Made by a program: the position numbers and the translations under genes
The notes under the pieces: model-generated
What the model was told of the DNA's origin: nothing
Database searches by the model: none
What the model saw: only the letters and a program-made list of their open reading frames with translations
Assembly: GCF_018531495.1 (NCBI RefSeq)
Contig: NZ_JAHDTI010000002.1
Coordinates: forward strand, 310,001-374,000
DNA: 64,000 nt
Direction of reading: 5' to 3'
Source of the DNA: Nonomuraea sediminis
Lineage (GTDB): Bacteria > Actinomycetota > Actinomycetes > Streptosporangiales > Streptosporangiaceae
Shown here: positions 1 to 7,996 of the stretch, in pieces
Layout: each line of letters opens with the position of its first letter
Numbering within the stretch: position 1 is the stretch's first letter

Positions 1-234
1 CTGGAGTTCACCGACGACGCCGTGACCGCGATCGCCGAGCAGGCGCTGCTGCGCCGCACCGGCGCCAGGGCCACCAAGGCGATCATGGAAGAGGTCCTGC
101 TCAACCTCATGTACGAGGTGCCGAGCCGCGACGACGTAGCCCGTGTGGTGATAGATCGGGACACGGTGCGGAACAGAGTGAACCCGACTCTGATCCCCCG
201 AGAACACGAGGGACCCACCGAGAAATCAGCCTAA
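1..234 (+). CDS. clpX: ATP-dependent Clp protease ATP-binding subunit ClpX, C-terminal end (partial)
   Basis: This is the last 77 codons of a gene that begins left of the window; it reads in frame from base 1 to TAA at 232-234. The residues [17 protein letters not shown] and the following LNLMYEVPS are the conserved C-terminal small domain of ClpX, the AAA+ unfoldase that feeds substrates to ClpP in the cytoplasm. The tail after this domain is short and charged, as is usual in actinobacterial ClpX. The next gene starts 129 bases downstream on the same strand and has no known link to proteolysis. I see no strong terminator between them, only a weak hairpin near 279-293. Confidence 0.93.
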   Translation: MEFTDDAVTAIAEQALLRRTGARATKAIMEEVLLNLMYEVPSRDDVARVVIDRDTVRNRVNPTLIPREHEGPTEKSA

Positions 235-363
235 TCCGGAATACACTCGCCGAGCGGAGCCGTTAGCCACCGGGAGGCGCGACAGGCGCCGAACCGGCGG
301 CCAAGTACGCACTCAGCAACACCAGCGCTGTGGCTGCCCACCCCTCGTAACAGGGAGCCACGC

Positions 364-3300
364 ATGCCGCAGTCCGTGATCGATACCGCCGACCTGCTCA
401 AACGTGAGTGGTCGAGCGCCGTCTACCTCTCGGACGAGCCCGCACTCCCGCCGCGCACGCTGATCGACGTGCTGGCCGCCACCGCCCACCGCCACCCCGG
501 CGACCCCGCGCTGGACGACGGCGTGACCGTTCTCACATACGAGCAGCTGCTCGCCGAGGTCGGCACCCTCGCCGGCAGCCTCAAGCAGCACGGCGTGGGC
601 CGCGGCGACCGGGTCGGCATCCGCATCGCGTCCGGGAGCGTCCGGCTGTACGTGGCGATCCTCGCGGTCCTGCACGCGGGCGCCGCCTACGTCCCCGTGG
701 ACGCCGACGACCCCGACGAGCGCGCCGAGACGGTGTTCACCGAGGCCGGCGTGTGCGTGGTCATCGAAGACGACATCATCGTGCGCGGCCCCGCGCTCGG
801 CGTCGAAGGACCGCCCGAGCTCGACGACGACGCGTGGATCATCTTCACCTCCGGCTCCACCGGCAAGCCCAAGGGCGTGGCCGTCAGCCACCGCAGCGCC
901 GCCGCGTTCGTCGACGCCGAGGCCCGCATGTTCCTGGCCGAGGAGCCGATCGGCCCCGGCGACCGCGTCCTGGCCGGCCTGTCGGTCGCCTTCGACGCCT
1001 CCTGCGAGGAGATGTGGCTGGCCTGGCGCCACGCCGCCTGCCTGGTCCCGGCGCCGCGCGCGCTGGTGCGCACCGGGATGGACCTGGGCCCGTGGCTGGT
1101 CGAGCGCGGCATCACGATCGTCTCGACGGTCCCCACGCTGGCCGCGCTGTGGCCCGCGGAGACGCTGGACGACGTCCGGCTGCTGATCTTCGGCGGCGAG
1201 GCCTGCCCGCCCGAGCTCGCCGACCGGCTCGCCGTACCGGGTCGGGAGGTGTGGAACACCTACGGGCCGACCGAGGCGACCGTGGTCGCCTGCGCCGCGC
1301 AGCTGACCGGCGAGGGCCCCGTCAGGATCGGCCTGCCGCTGCGCGGCTGGGAACTCGCCGTCGTGGACAAGCAGGGCGAGCCGGTGGCCATGGGCGAGAC
1401 GGGCGAGCTGGTGATCGGCGGTGTCGGCCTGGCCCGCTACCTCGACCCGGACAAGGACGCCGAGAAGTACGCCCCGCTTCCCTCGCTCGGCTGGGCGCGC
1501 GCCTACCGCAGCGGCGACCTGGTCAAGGCCGAGCCCGAGGGCCTGATCTTCGTGGGCCGCGCCGACGAGCAGATCAAGCTCGGCGGCCGCCGCATCGAGC
1601 TGGGCGAGGTGGACGCCGCGCTGCAGGCCCTGCCCGGCGTGGCCGGCGCCGCGGCCGCGGTCCGCGGCCAGCTCCTGGTCGGCTACGTCGTGGTGTCGGA
1701 TGACTTCGACCAGTCCACGGCCCGCGAACGGCTGGCCGAGGCGCTGCCCGCCGCGCTGGTGCCCAGGCTGGCGATCGTGGACGAGCTGCCGACCCGCACC
1801 TCCGGCAAGATCGACAGGGACGCTCTGCCGTGGCCGCTGACTACCGAGGTGTCCGGCGACCTGACCGGCGTGGAGCGGTGGCTGGCCGAGTGCTGGCAGC
1901 AGGTCCTGGGCCAGGGCGTCGGCGACGCCAAGGCCGACTTCTTCACCGAGGGCGGCGGCAGCCTGGCCGCGGCCCGCCTGGTGACGCTGCTGCGCGAGCG
2001 CTACCCGTCGGCGGCCGTGGCCGACATCTACGAGCACCCGACGCTCGGCGCGCTGGCCGCCCACCTCAAGGAGACGACCCCCGCGGCCGACACCGGGCGC
2101 ACCGTCGAACCGATGCCGCGCCGCGTCGCGTTCGTCCAGACGCTGCTCATGCTGCCCCTGCTCACGGTCACCGCGGTGCGCTGGCTGGCCGTGGTCGCCG
2201 CGATCGTCGGCCTGCTGACGGGCAGCCCGGCGGCGCTGCTGTGGGGCGTGGCGGGGATCGCGCTCTTCTTCACCCCGTTCGGGCGGATCGGTCTGTCCGC
2301 GGGCGCCGCCCGCCTGCTCCTGCGCGGTCTGGAGCCCGGCACGTATCCGCGCGGCGGAGCCGTACATCTCAAACTGTGGTTCGCCGAGCAGCTGACCGTC
2401 AGGCTGGGCATCCAGGACCTGTCGGTCGCGCCGTGGATCACGCACTACGCCAGGGCGCTGGGCGCGCAGGTGGGCGCGGACGCCGACCTGCACAGCATGC
2501 CGCCGGTCACCGGCCTGCTCCGGCTGGGCCGCAACGCGGCCGTGGAGCCCGAGGTCGACCTGTCCGGTTACTGGCTGGACGGCGATCTGCTGCACGTGGG
2601 CGAGATCAGGATCGGCGCGGGCGCCCGGGTGGGCGCGCGGGCCACGCTGCTCCCCGGGGCGCGCATCGGCAAGAACGCCCAGGTCATGCCCGGCTCCTCG
2701 GTGGCGGGGGCGGTGCCGTCCGGGCAGCGGTGGGCGGGCGCGCCCGCCGTACGGAGCGGTAAGGCGAGCAAGCGGGGCGAGCGGCCGGCGCGCAAGCGGC
2801 GCTGGACGGCCGCGTACGCCGCCTCGGCGCTGTTCCTGAGCCTGGTGCCGGTGCTGGCGGCCGTCCCCGGGCTGCTGATCATCAGGTCCGGCTGGCAGTG
2901 GACGCCGGTGGCGGTCGTGGTGTCGATGGCGGCGTTCGCGCTGATCGTGCTGGTCTGCGTGCGGCTGCTCGGCATCGGGCTGCGGGCCGGCAGCCATCCG
3001 GTGCACAGCGCGATGGCCTGGCGGGCGTGGGCGACCGGGCGGCTGATGGAGATGGCCAGGGTGTGGCTGTTCCCGGTGTACGCCAGCACGTTCACCCCGG
3101 CCTGGCTGCGGGCGCTCGGCATGAAGGTCGGCAGGGACGTGGAGCTGTCGACGGTGCTGGCGCTGCCGGCGATGACATCCGTCGGCGACGGCGCGTTCCT
3201 GGCCGACGACACCATGGTCGCGCCCTACGAGCTGGACGGCGGCTGGCTGCGCATCGACCACGTGCGCATCGGCAAGCGCGCCTTCCTCGGCAACTCCGGC

Positions 3301-4140
3301 ATGACCGCGCCGGGCCGCAAGGTCCCCAAGGACGGGCTGGTCGGCGTGCTGTCGGCGGCGCCGAAGAAGACCAGGGCGGGCTCGTCGTACCTGGGCATGC
3401 CCCCGGTCGAGCTGCGCAGGACCGTCCAGGACGCCGACCGCAGCCGCACCTACGACCCGCCCGCGCGGCTCAAGCTGGCCAGGGCGCTGGTAGAGGTGTG
3501 CAGGCTCCTGGCCGCGATGGCGAGCGGTTCGCTGGCCGTCCTCGTCGCAGCCACGCTCGGGTGGCTGCTGATCCAGTACGGCCCGGCCGCGGCGATCCTG
3601 CTCGGCGGCCTGGTGATCGGCGGCGCCGGGATCGTGGCGGCCCTGGTGACCTGCCTGGCCAAGTGGGCGCTGCTGGGCCGGATCCGCGCCGGTGACAGGC
3701 CGCTGTGGAGCTCGTTCGTGTGGCGCAACGAGCTGGCGGACAACTTCGTCGAGGTGCTGGGAGCGCCCTGGTTCGCCCAGCCGTGGCTGGGCACGGCGCC
3801 GCTGAACCTGTGGCTGCGCGCGATGGGCGCCAGGATCGGGCGCGGCGCGTGGTGCCAGACGTACTGGCTGCCCGAGATCGACCTGGTGCGGCTGGGCGAC
3901 GGCGTCTCGGTCAACCGGGGGTGCGTGCTGCAGACGCACCTGTTCCATGACAGGGTGATGAGCATCGACACGGTCGAGCTGGCCGAGGGCGCCACCCTCG
4001 GTCCGCACGGAGTCATCCTGCCGGCCGCGGGCATCGGCCGGCACACCACGGTCGGGCCCGCGTCGCTCGTGATGCGCGGCGAGTCGCTGCCCGCGCGGAC
4101 GCGCTGGTTCGGCAACCCGATCGCGGCGTGGCTGGAGTGA
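364..4140 (+). CDS. pls: Pls/PosA-family membrane-bound nonribosomal peptide synthetase (epsilon-poly-lysine synthetase type)
   Basis: A 1258-residue single-module NRPS. Residues about 30-500 are an adenylation domain (core motifs FTSGSTGKPKG, YGPTEAT and the A10 motif TSGKIDRDAL). Residues about 505-570 are a thiolation domain with phosphopantetheine serine near 533 (EGGGSLAAA). There is no condensation or thioesterase domain. Instead there are three pairs of hydrophobic segments (about 600-665, 815-865, 1045-1110) separating three homologous left-handed-helix-like soluble domains. This order, and the length (about 1300 in known members), is that of Pls, which links one amino acid isopeptidically into a polymer at the membrane. 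My manual reading of the specificity pocket is D-A-E-S-I-G-T-V-V-K, with an acidic residue at the position that binds a side-chain amine. Start ATG 364 follows AGGGAG at 352-357. It is followed after 4 bases by an M1 peptidase gene. Family call is firm; the polymer monomer (lysine or another diamino acid) is inference. Confidence 0.93.
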   Translation: MPQSVIDTADLLKREWSSAVYLSDEPALPPRTLIDVLAATAHRHPGDPALDDGVTVLTYEQLLAEVGTLAGSLKQHGVGRGDRVGIRIASGSVRLYVAILAVLHAGAAYVPVDADDPDERAETVFTEAGVCVVIEDDIIVRGPALGVEGPPELDDDAWIIFTSGSTGKPKGVAVSHRSAAAFVDAEARMFLAEEPIGPGDRVLAGLSVAFDASCEEMWLAWRHAACLVPAPRALVRTGMDLGPWLVERGITIVSTVPTLAALWPAETLDDVRLLIFGGEACPPELADRLAVPGREVWNTYGPTEATVVACAAQLTGEGPVRIGLPLRGWELAVVDKQGEPVAMGETGELVIGGVGLARYLDPDKDAEKYAPLPSLGWARAYRSGDLVKAEPEGLIFVGRADEQIKLGGRRIELGEVDAALQALPGVAGAAAAVRGQLLVGYVVVSDDFDQSTARERLAEALPAALVPRLAIVDELPTRTSGKIDRDALPWPLTTEVSGDLTGVERWLAECWQQVLGQGVGDAKADFFTEGGGSLAAARLVTLLRERYPSAAVADIYEHPTLGALAAHLKETTPAADTGRTVEPMPRRVAFVQTLLMLPLLTVTAVRWLAVVAAIVGLLTGSPAALLWGVAGIALFFTPFGRIGLSAGAARLLLRGLEPGTYPRGGAVHLKLWFAEQLTVRLGIQDLSVAPWITHYARALGAQVGADADLHSMPPVTGLLRLGRNAAVEPEVDLSGYWLDGDLLHVGEIRIGAGARVGARATLLPGARIGKNAQVMPGSSVAGAVPSGQRWAGAPAVRSGKASKRGERPARKRRWTAAYAASALFLSLVPVLAAVPGLLIIRSGWQWTPVAVVVSMAAFALIVLVCVRLLGIGLRAGSHPVHSAMAWRAWATGRLMEMARVWLFPVYASTFTPAWLRALGMKVGRDVELSTVLALPAMTSVGDGAFLADDTMVAPYELDGGWLRIDHVRIGKRAFLGNSGMTAPGRKVPKDGLVGVLSAAPKKTRAGSSYLGMPPVELRRTVQDADRSRTYDPPARLKLARALVEVCRLLAAMASGSLAVLVAATLGWLLIQYGPAAAILLGGLVIGGAGIVAALVTCLAKWALLGRIRAGDRPLWSSFVWRNELADNFVEVLGAPWFAQPWLGTAPLNLWLRAMGARIGRGAWCQTYWLPEIDLVRLGDGVSVNRGCVLQTHLFHDRVMSIDTVELAEGATLGPHGVILPAAGIGRHTTVGPASLVMRGESLPARTRWFGNPIAAWLE

Positions 4141-4144
4141 ACAT

Positions 4145-5422
4145 TTGGCGCAGTACTTCCCGACGCACGGCAACGACGGTTACCGGGTCGGGCACTATGA
4201 CCTCGAGCTCGACTACCGGGTCGCGGCCAACCGGCTGAGCGGCGTCGCGGTGCTGACCGCGCACGCCCTCGACCCGCTGGAGCGCTTCGAGCTCGACCTG
4301 GGGACCTTCCGCGTGGGGCAGGTGCTCGTGGACGGCGAGCGGGTCCGTCACACGCACCGGGCGGACAAGCTGCAGATCACGCCGCGCCACTGGATCCAGG
4401 AGGGCAGGCGCTTCACCGTCGAGGTGCGCTACGCGGGCACCCCGCGGCCGGTGCCGTCCGTGTGGGGCGGGCTCGGCTGGGAGCAGCTGACCGACGGGGT
4501 GATCGTGGCCAGCCAGCCCATCGGGGCGCCGTCCTGGTATCCGTGCAACGACCGGCCCGACAACAAGGCCACCTACCGGATCACGGTCAGGACGGCCTCG
4601 CCGTACCAGGTGGTCGCGAACGGCGAGCTGGCGGCCAAGACGCACGCAGGCGGCACCACCACCTGGGTCTACGAGCAGGCCGAGCCCATGGCCGCCTACC
4701 TGGCCAGCGTGCAGATCGGCCGCTACCGGCGCGTGGAGCAGCACGGGCCGGTGCCGATCCGACTGCTGTACCCGACGCGGCTGGCCACCCGGGTCCAGTA
4801 CGACTTCGGGCGGCAGCGGCAGATGCTTGACGCCTTCACCGAGTTCTTCGGCCCGTACCCTTTTCGCGCCTACACCGCCGTGGTGACCGACGACCCGCTG
4901 GAGATCCCGATCGAGGCGCAGGGCGTCTCGATCTTCGGGTCCAACCAGGTCGACGGGCGGCGCGGCAACGAGCGGCTGGTCGCGCACGAGCTGGCGCACC
5001 AGTGGTTCGGCAACAGCCTGACGCTGGGCCACTGGCGCGACATCTGGCTGCACGAGGGGTTCGCCTGCTACGCCGAGTGGCTGTGGTCGGAGGCGTCCGG
5101 CGGCAAGCGGGCCGACGAGCACGCCGCCCGCTGGTATCGCAGGCTGGCCGCCCAGCCGGGCGACTTCGTGCTCGCCGACCCGGGGATCAGGCGGCTGTTC
5201 GACGACCGGGTCTACAAGCGCGGCGCGCTCACGCTGCACGCGCTACGCGACGCGCTCGGCGACCCGGCGTTCTTCTCGATGCTGCGCGAGTGGACGGCCG
5301 ACTACCGGCACGGCACGGTCTCCACCGGCCGGTTCACCGAGCTCGCCCGCCACTACACCGACCAGCCGCTCGACGCCCTCTTCGACGCCTGGCTGTACAG
5401 CCCCGCCGTACCCGATCAGTGA
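4145..5422 (+). CDS. M1 family zinc metallopeptidase
   Basis: A 425-residue cytoplasmic M1 aminopeptidase-like protein without a signal peptide. The zinc site is intact: HELAH at 281-285 followed by exactly 18 residues and glutamate 304 (HEXXH-X18-E). The usual exopeptidase motif GxMEN is replaced by IEAQG, as in several short actinobacterial M1 proteins, and a tyrosine in VYKRGALTLHAL is the likely transition-state residue. The start is TTG at 4145, four bases after the stop of the poly-amino-acid synthetase gene, so translation is probably coupled. Zinc-dependent peptidases that degrade epsilon-poly-lysine have been described in producer strains, so this enzyme may trim or destroy the polymer made by its neighbour. 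That role is inferred from position only. Confidence 0.9.
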   Translation: MAQYFPTHGNDGYRVGHYDLELDYRVAANRLSGVAVLTAHALDPLERFELDLGTFRVGQVLVDGERVRHTHRADKLQITPRHWIQEGRRFTVEVRYAGTPRPVPSVWGGLGWEQLTDGVIVASQPIGAPSWYPCNDRPDNKATYRITVRTASPYQVVANGELAAKTHAGGTTTWVYEQAEPMAAYLASVQIGRYRRVEQHGPVPIRLLYPTRLATRVQYDFGRQRQMLDAFTEFFGPYPFRAYTAVVTDDPLEIPIEAQGVSIFGSNQVDGRRGNERLVAHELAHQWFGNSLTLGHWRDIWLHEGFACYAEWLWSEASGGKRADEHAARWYRRLAAQPGDFVLADPGIRRLFDDRVYKRGALTLHALRDALGDPAFFSMLREWTADYRHGTVSTGRFTELARHYTDQPLDALFDAWLYSPAVPDQ

Positions 5423-5790
5423 GCCGGGGCGTTGGCGTAGGCCGCGATGCGCCATTCGCCGTCCTGGCGGTGCAGCACCCAGGTGGCGCGCACCTCCAGT
5501 TCGGCGGGCATCTGCTCCTGCCCGGCCATCAGGATGCCGGCCTTGCTGACCACGACCGCGCAGTCGTCACCGAGCATGCGGATCTCGATCGGGTCGTCGA
5601 CGCCGCGCGAGCCCTTCAGCGGCCCTTCGAAGGCGCCCTTGAAGTACGCGCGCAGGGTCTCCCTGCCCTGGCGGAGCACCCCGGGCAGGACCGCGGAGGC
5701 GTCCTCGGTGTAGAGCGCCGCGATCGCGTCGGCGTCCTGGTCGGCCCAGGCCTGGTAAAAGCGGTCGAGAGTGGCCTTGACGTCGTTCAT
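5416..5790 (-). CDS. SgcJ/EcaC-like NTF2-fold protein
   Basis: A 124-residue protein of the nuclear transport factor 2 / SnoaL superfamily. The N-terminal helix (LDRFYQAWADQDADAIAALY) followed by a compact alpha+beta cone and the ending WVLHRQDGEWRIAAYAN is characteristic of the SgcJ/EcaC group. Members are small cytosolic enzymes or binding proteins, and no catalytic function can be assigned from sequence. It faces the M1 peptidase gene and overlaps its end by 7 bases. Its start at 5790 lies 70 bases downstream of the marR stop on the same strand, so it could be transcribed with that regulator. Confidence 0.8.
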   Translation of the reverse strand: MNDVKATLDRFYQAWADQDADAIAALYTEDASAVLPGVLRQGRETLRAYFKGAFEGPLKGSRGVDDPIEIRMLGDDCAVVVSKAGILMAGQEQMPAELEVRATWVLHRQDGEWRIAAYANAPAH

Positions 5791-5860
5791 CGTGTTGTCC
5801 TTCCGTATCGGTCGGCTTGCGGAAGGATGTACTTCGCCGGCCCGCCGTACTCATCGCCCG

Positions 5861-6274
5861 CTAGGCGAGATTTTTCGCGCAGGCCTTGAGCAGCCGCTCC
5901 AGCTCGCCCGTGGGGACTCCCGCGATCATGCGCTCATCCACGTCGAGCACGATCCGCTCGGCCCGCTCCAGCAGGACCCTGCCCTCGTCGGTCAGCCTCA
6001 CCGGCAGCGCCCGCCCCGTCGTCGGCTCGCTGGCCACCGACGCCAGCCCCGCCGCCGTCAGCCCGGCCAGCACGTCGCGCAGTGACTGACGGGTGACGAA
6101 GGTACGGCGGGCCAGCTCGGCGGCCGGGGCCTCCGGCACGTCGGCCAGCGCCCGCAGCACCGCGTACTGCGCCATCGACAGCCCCAGCTCGCGCAGCCGC
6201 GGCTCGCTGGCCCGGCGGAAAGCGTGGGCGACCTGCTTGACCAGGTAGCCGATCCGCTGCTCGATTTGACTCAT
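5861..6274 (-). CDS. MarR family transcriptional regulator
   Basis: A 137-residue winged-helix repressor. The DNA-binding segment runs from SMAQYAVLRALAD through the recognition helix RTFVTRQSLRDVLAGL to the wing ending GRALPVRLTDEGRVLLE. I place the start at ATG 6272-6274; an in-frame GTG 18 bases upstream is possible, but it would lie inside the inverted repeat that looks like the operator. It is divergent from a monooxygenase-domain gene at 6331, and the 56-base gap is largely filled by the inverted repeat. Autoregulation and control of the divergent gene, with a small phenolic or oxidant ligand, is the expected arrangement for this family. Confidence 0.87.
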   Translation of the reverse strand: MSQIEQRIGYLVKQVAHAFRRASEPRLRELGLSMAQYAVLRALADVPEAPAAELARRTFVTRQSLRDVLAGLTAAGLASVASEPTTGRALPVRLTDEGRVLLERAERIVLDVDERMIAGVPTGELERLLKACAKNLA

Positions 6275-6277
6275 GAC

Positions 6278-6313
6278 AGGAACCTTACACACAATGGGCC
6301 ATGTAAGGAACCT
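6278..6313. promoter_or_regulatory. Probable MarR operator in divergent promoter
   Basis: Inverted repeat CCTTACA (6283-6289) ... TGTAAGG (6302-6308), embedded in two copies of AGGAACCT (6278-6285 and 6306-6313). It abuts the marR ATG and ends just before the AGGAGG ribosome site (6318-6323) of the divergent monooxygenase gene, so a bound repressor would block both. Assignment to the adjacent MarR is inference from position. Confidence 0.6.
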
Positions 6314-6330
6314 GACATAGGAGGCATCCC

Positions 6331-6657
6331 ATGACGACGACCATCTCCACCGAGGCCCGGCTCGCCACGCTGATCAACGTCTTCACCGTCCGTCCCGAGC
6401 GCCAGCGCGAGCTCGTGGACCTGCTGGTCACGGCGACCGAGGAGGTCATACGGCACCGGCCGGGGTTCATCTCGGCCAACATCCACGCCGCCCTCGAGGG
6501 CGACCGGGTGGTCAACTACGCCCAGTGGGAGAGCCCCGAGGCCCTCCAGGCGATGCGCGACGACCCCGAGGCCCAGGTGCACATGCGCCAGGCGGCGGCC
6601 GTCGCCGAGAGCTTCGAGCCGCGGCTGCACACCGTCGCGTCCGTGCACCATCGCTAG
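6331..6657 (+). CDS. Antibiotic biosynthesis monooxygenase (ABM) domain protein
   Basis: A 108-residue single-domain protein of the dimeric ferredoxin-like ABM superfamily. The pattern TLINVFTVRPERQRELVDLL, then HRPGFISANIH, then VVNYAQWESPEALQAM is typical. Such proteins act as cofactor-free quinone-forming monooxygenases or as heme/reactive-species detoxifying proteins; the substrate cannot be read from sequence. Translation starts at ATG 6331 after a perfect AGGAGG at 6318-6323. It is divergently paired with the MarR gene and probably controlled by it. A 7-bp inverted repeat follows the stop codon. Confidence 0.85.
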   Translation: MTTTISTEARLATLINVFTVRPERQRELVDLLVTATEEVIRHRPGFISANIHAALEGDRVVNYAQWESPEALQAMRDDPEAQVHMRQAAAVAESFEPRLHTVASVHHR

Positions 6658-6661
6658 CCAG

Positions 6662-6678
6662 AGATCGTTTGACGATCT
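6662..6678. promoter_or_regulatory. Inverted repeat upstream of MHS transporter, FadR-type operator-like
   Basis: AGATCGT-TTG-ACGATCT, two perfect 7-base arms around a 3-base centre, 32 bases before the transporter start. The core TCGT-TTG-ACGA fits the general TNGTNNNACNA pattern bound by FadR-subfamily GntR regulators. It could alternatively be a short hairpin after the monooxygenase gene, but it lacks a T-run. No GntR gene is adjacent; the nearest is near 50.5 kb. Confidence 0.4.
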
Positions 6679-6709
6679 ACTCTGACCGGGAGCAACCGGA
6701 GGAGTGGCG

Positions 6710-7996
6710 ATGTACGAGCCCGACCCCAGGCAGCTACGACGAGTCGCCGTCGCGAGCGCGGTCGGCACGACGATCGAGTGGTACGACTACTTCATCTACT
6801 CCACGGCCGCCGCGCTCATCTTCGCCTCCCAGTTCTTCTCCACGCTGTCACCCGCCTCGGGCACGCTGGCCTCCTTCGCCACCCTCGGCGTCGGATTCCT
6901 GGCCAGGCCCGTGGGCGGGATTCTGTGGGGGCACTTCGGCGACCGGGTCGGCCGCAAGGCCATGCTGATCGCGTCGCTGCTGCTGATGGGCCTGGCCACG
7001 GTCGGGGTCGGGCTGCTGCCCACCTACTCCTCGATCGGCGTGCTGGCGCCCGTGCTGTTGCTGGTGCTGCGGCTGCTGCAGGGCATCAGCGCGGGCGGCG
7101 AGTGGGGCGGCGCCGCGCTGATGGCCGTCGAGCACGCCCCCGACGGCCGCCGCGGGCGTTACGGCCTGTACTCCCAGGTCGGCGTGCCCGCCGGGCTGAT
7201 CCTGGCCCAGCTGGTGTTCTTCCTGGTCAACACCGGCTTGTCGGAGGAGCAGTTCAAGAGCTGGGGCTGGCGCCTGCCGTTCCTGTTCAGCATCGTGCTG
7301 GTGGTGGTCGGGCTGTTCATCCGGCTGCGGGTGCAGGAGACGCCGGTGTTCCGCGCGCTGGCCGACGAGCAGGCGCAGAGCCGGCGGCCCGTCCTGGAGG
7401 TCTTCCGCAACCGGCCGCGCGAGCTCGTGATCGCCTCGGCCAGCTTCATCGCCAACACCGCGGTGGGCTACATCTTCCTGGCCTACCTGCTGTCGTACGG
7501 CACGACGGTGCTCAAGGTGAGCCGCAACCTCATGCTGATGGTGGTGATCGTGGGCAGCCTGACCTGGCTGGTCTCGATCGTGGCGGCGGCCATCTGGTCC
7601 GACAGGGTCGGGCGCAAACCGGTCTATCTCGTGGGCTCGGTTCTGCTCGTGGTGTGGGCGATCCCGTTCTTCCTCCTGGTGGACACCAAATCCCCCGCTC
7701 TGCTCATCGTGGCCGTCGTCGTGCTCAACGTCGGCCTGGGAGCCAGCTACGGCCCGCAGTCGGCCCTGTTCGCCGAGCTCTTCGAACCCCGCTACCGCTA
7801 CAGCGGCGCCTCCTTCTCCTACGCGGCGGGCGCCGTCCTCGGCGGCGGCTTCGCCCCCCTGATCGCCACCGCCCTCCAGAGCTCGACGGGCACGTCCCTC
7901 TCGGTGTCGGTCTACATGATCGTCGTAGGCCTCATCAGCCTGGCGGCCGTCGTGGCCCTGCGCGAAACCCACGTCCCCGCCACGGTCAGCCGATGA
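6710..7996 (+). CDS. MFS transporter, metabolite:H+ symporter (MHS) subfamily
   Basis: A 428-residue inner-membrane carrier with 12 predicted helices. The N-terminal signature AVGTTIEWYDYFIYSTAAALIF and the loop HFGDRVGRKAML are diagnostic of the MHS group, which imports organic acids, betaines or similar polar metabolites with protons. A second MFS loop, SDRVGRKPVYLVG, opens the C-terminal half. I choose ATG 6710, five bases after GGAGGAG, over the in-frame GTG at 6704 that overlaps this ribosome site. The stop codon overlaps the start of the next gene (ATGA at 7993-7996), so both are co-translated. Substrate unknown. Confidence 0.9.
   Translation: MYEPDPRQLRRVAVASAVGTTIEWYDYFIYSTAAALIFASQFFSTLSPASGTLASFATLGVGFLARPVGGILWGHFGDRVGRKAMLIASLLLMGLATVGVGLLPTYSSIGVLAPVLLLVLRLLQGISAGGEWGGAALMAVEHAPDGRRGRYGLYSQVGVPAGLILAQLVFFLVNTGLSEEQFKSWGWRLPFLFSIVLVVVGLFIRLRVQETPVFRALADEQAQSRRPVLEVFRNRPRELVIASASFIANTAVGYIFLAYLLSYGTTVLKVSRNLMLMVVIVGSLTWLVSIVAAAIWSDRVGRKPVYLVGSVLLVVWAIPFFLLVDTKSPALLIVAVVVLNVGLGASYGPQSALFAELFEPRYRYSGASFSYAAGAVLGGGFAPLIATALQSSTGTSLSVSVYMIVVGLISLAAVVALRETHVPATVSR

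Noticed and set aside
313..4173. Open frame of 1286 codons on the minus strand opposite the Pls gene
   Set aside because: High GC produces long open frames antisense to real genes. The product is a low-complexity arginine, glutamine and proline-rich chain without domains, while the plus strand has a complete NRPS.
6778..7992. Upstream extension of the duplicated unknown protein through the MHS transporter
   Set aside because: This part is the wrong frame of the transporter gene. The ATGA overlap at 7993 and the quality of the protein from that ATG decide the start.
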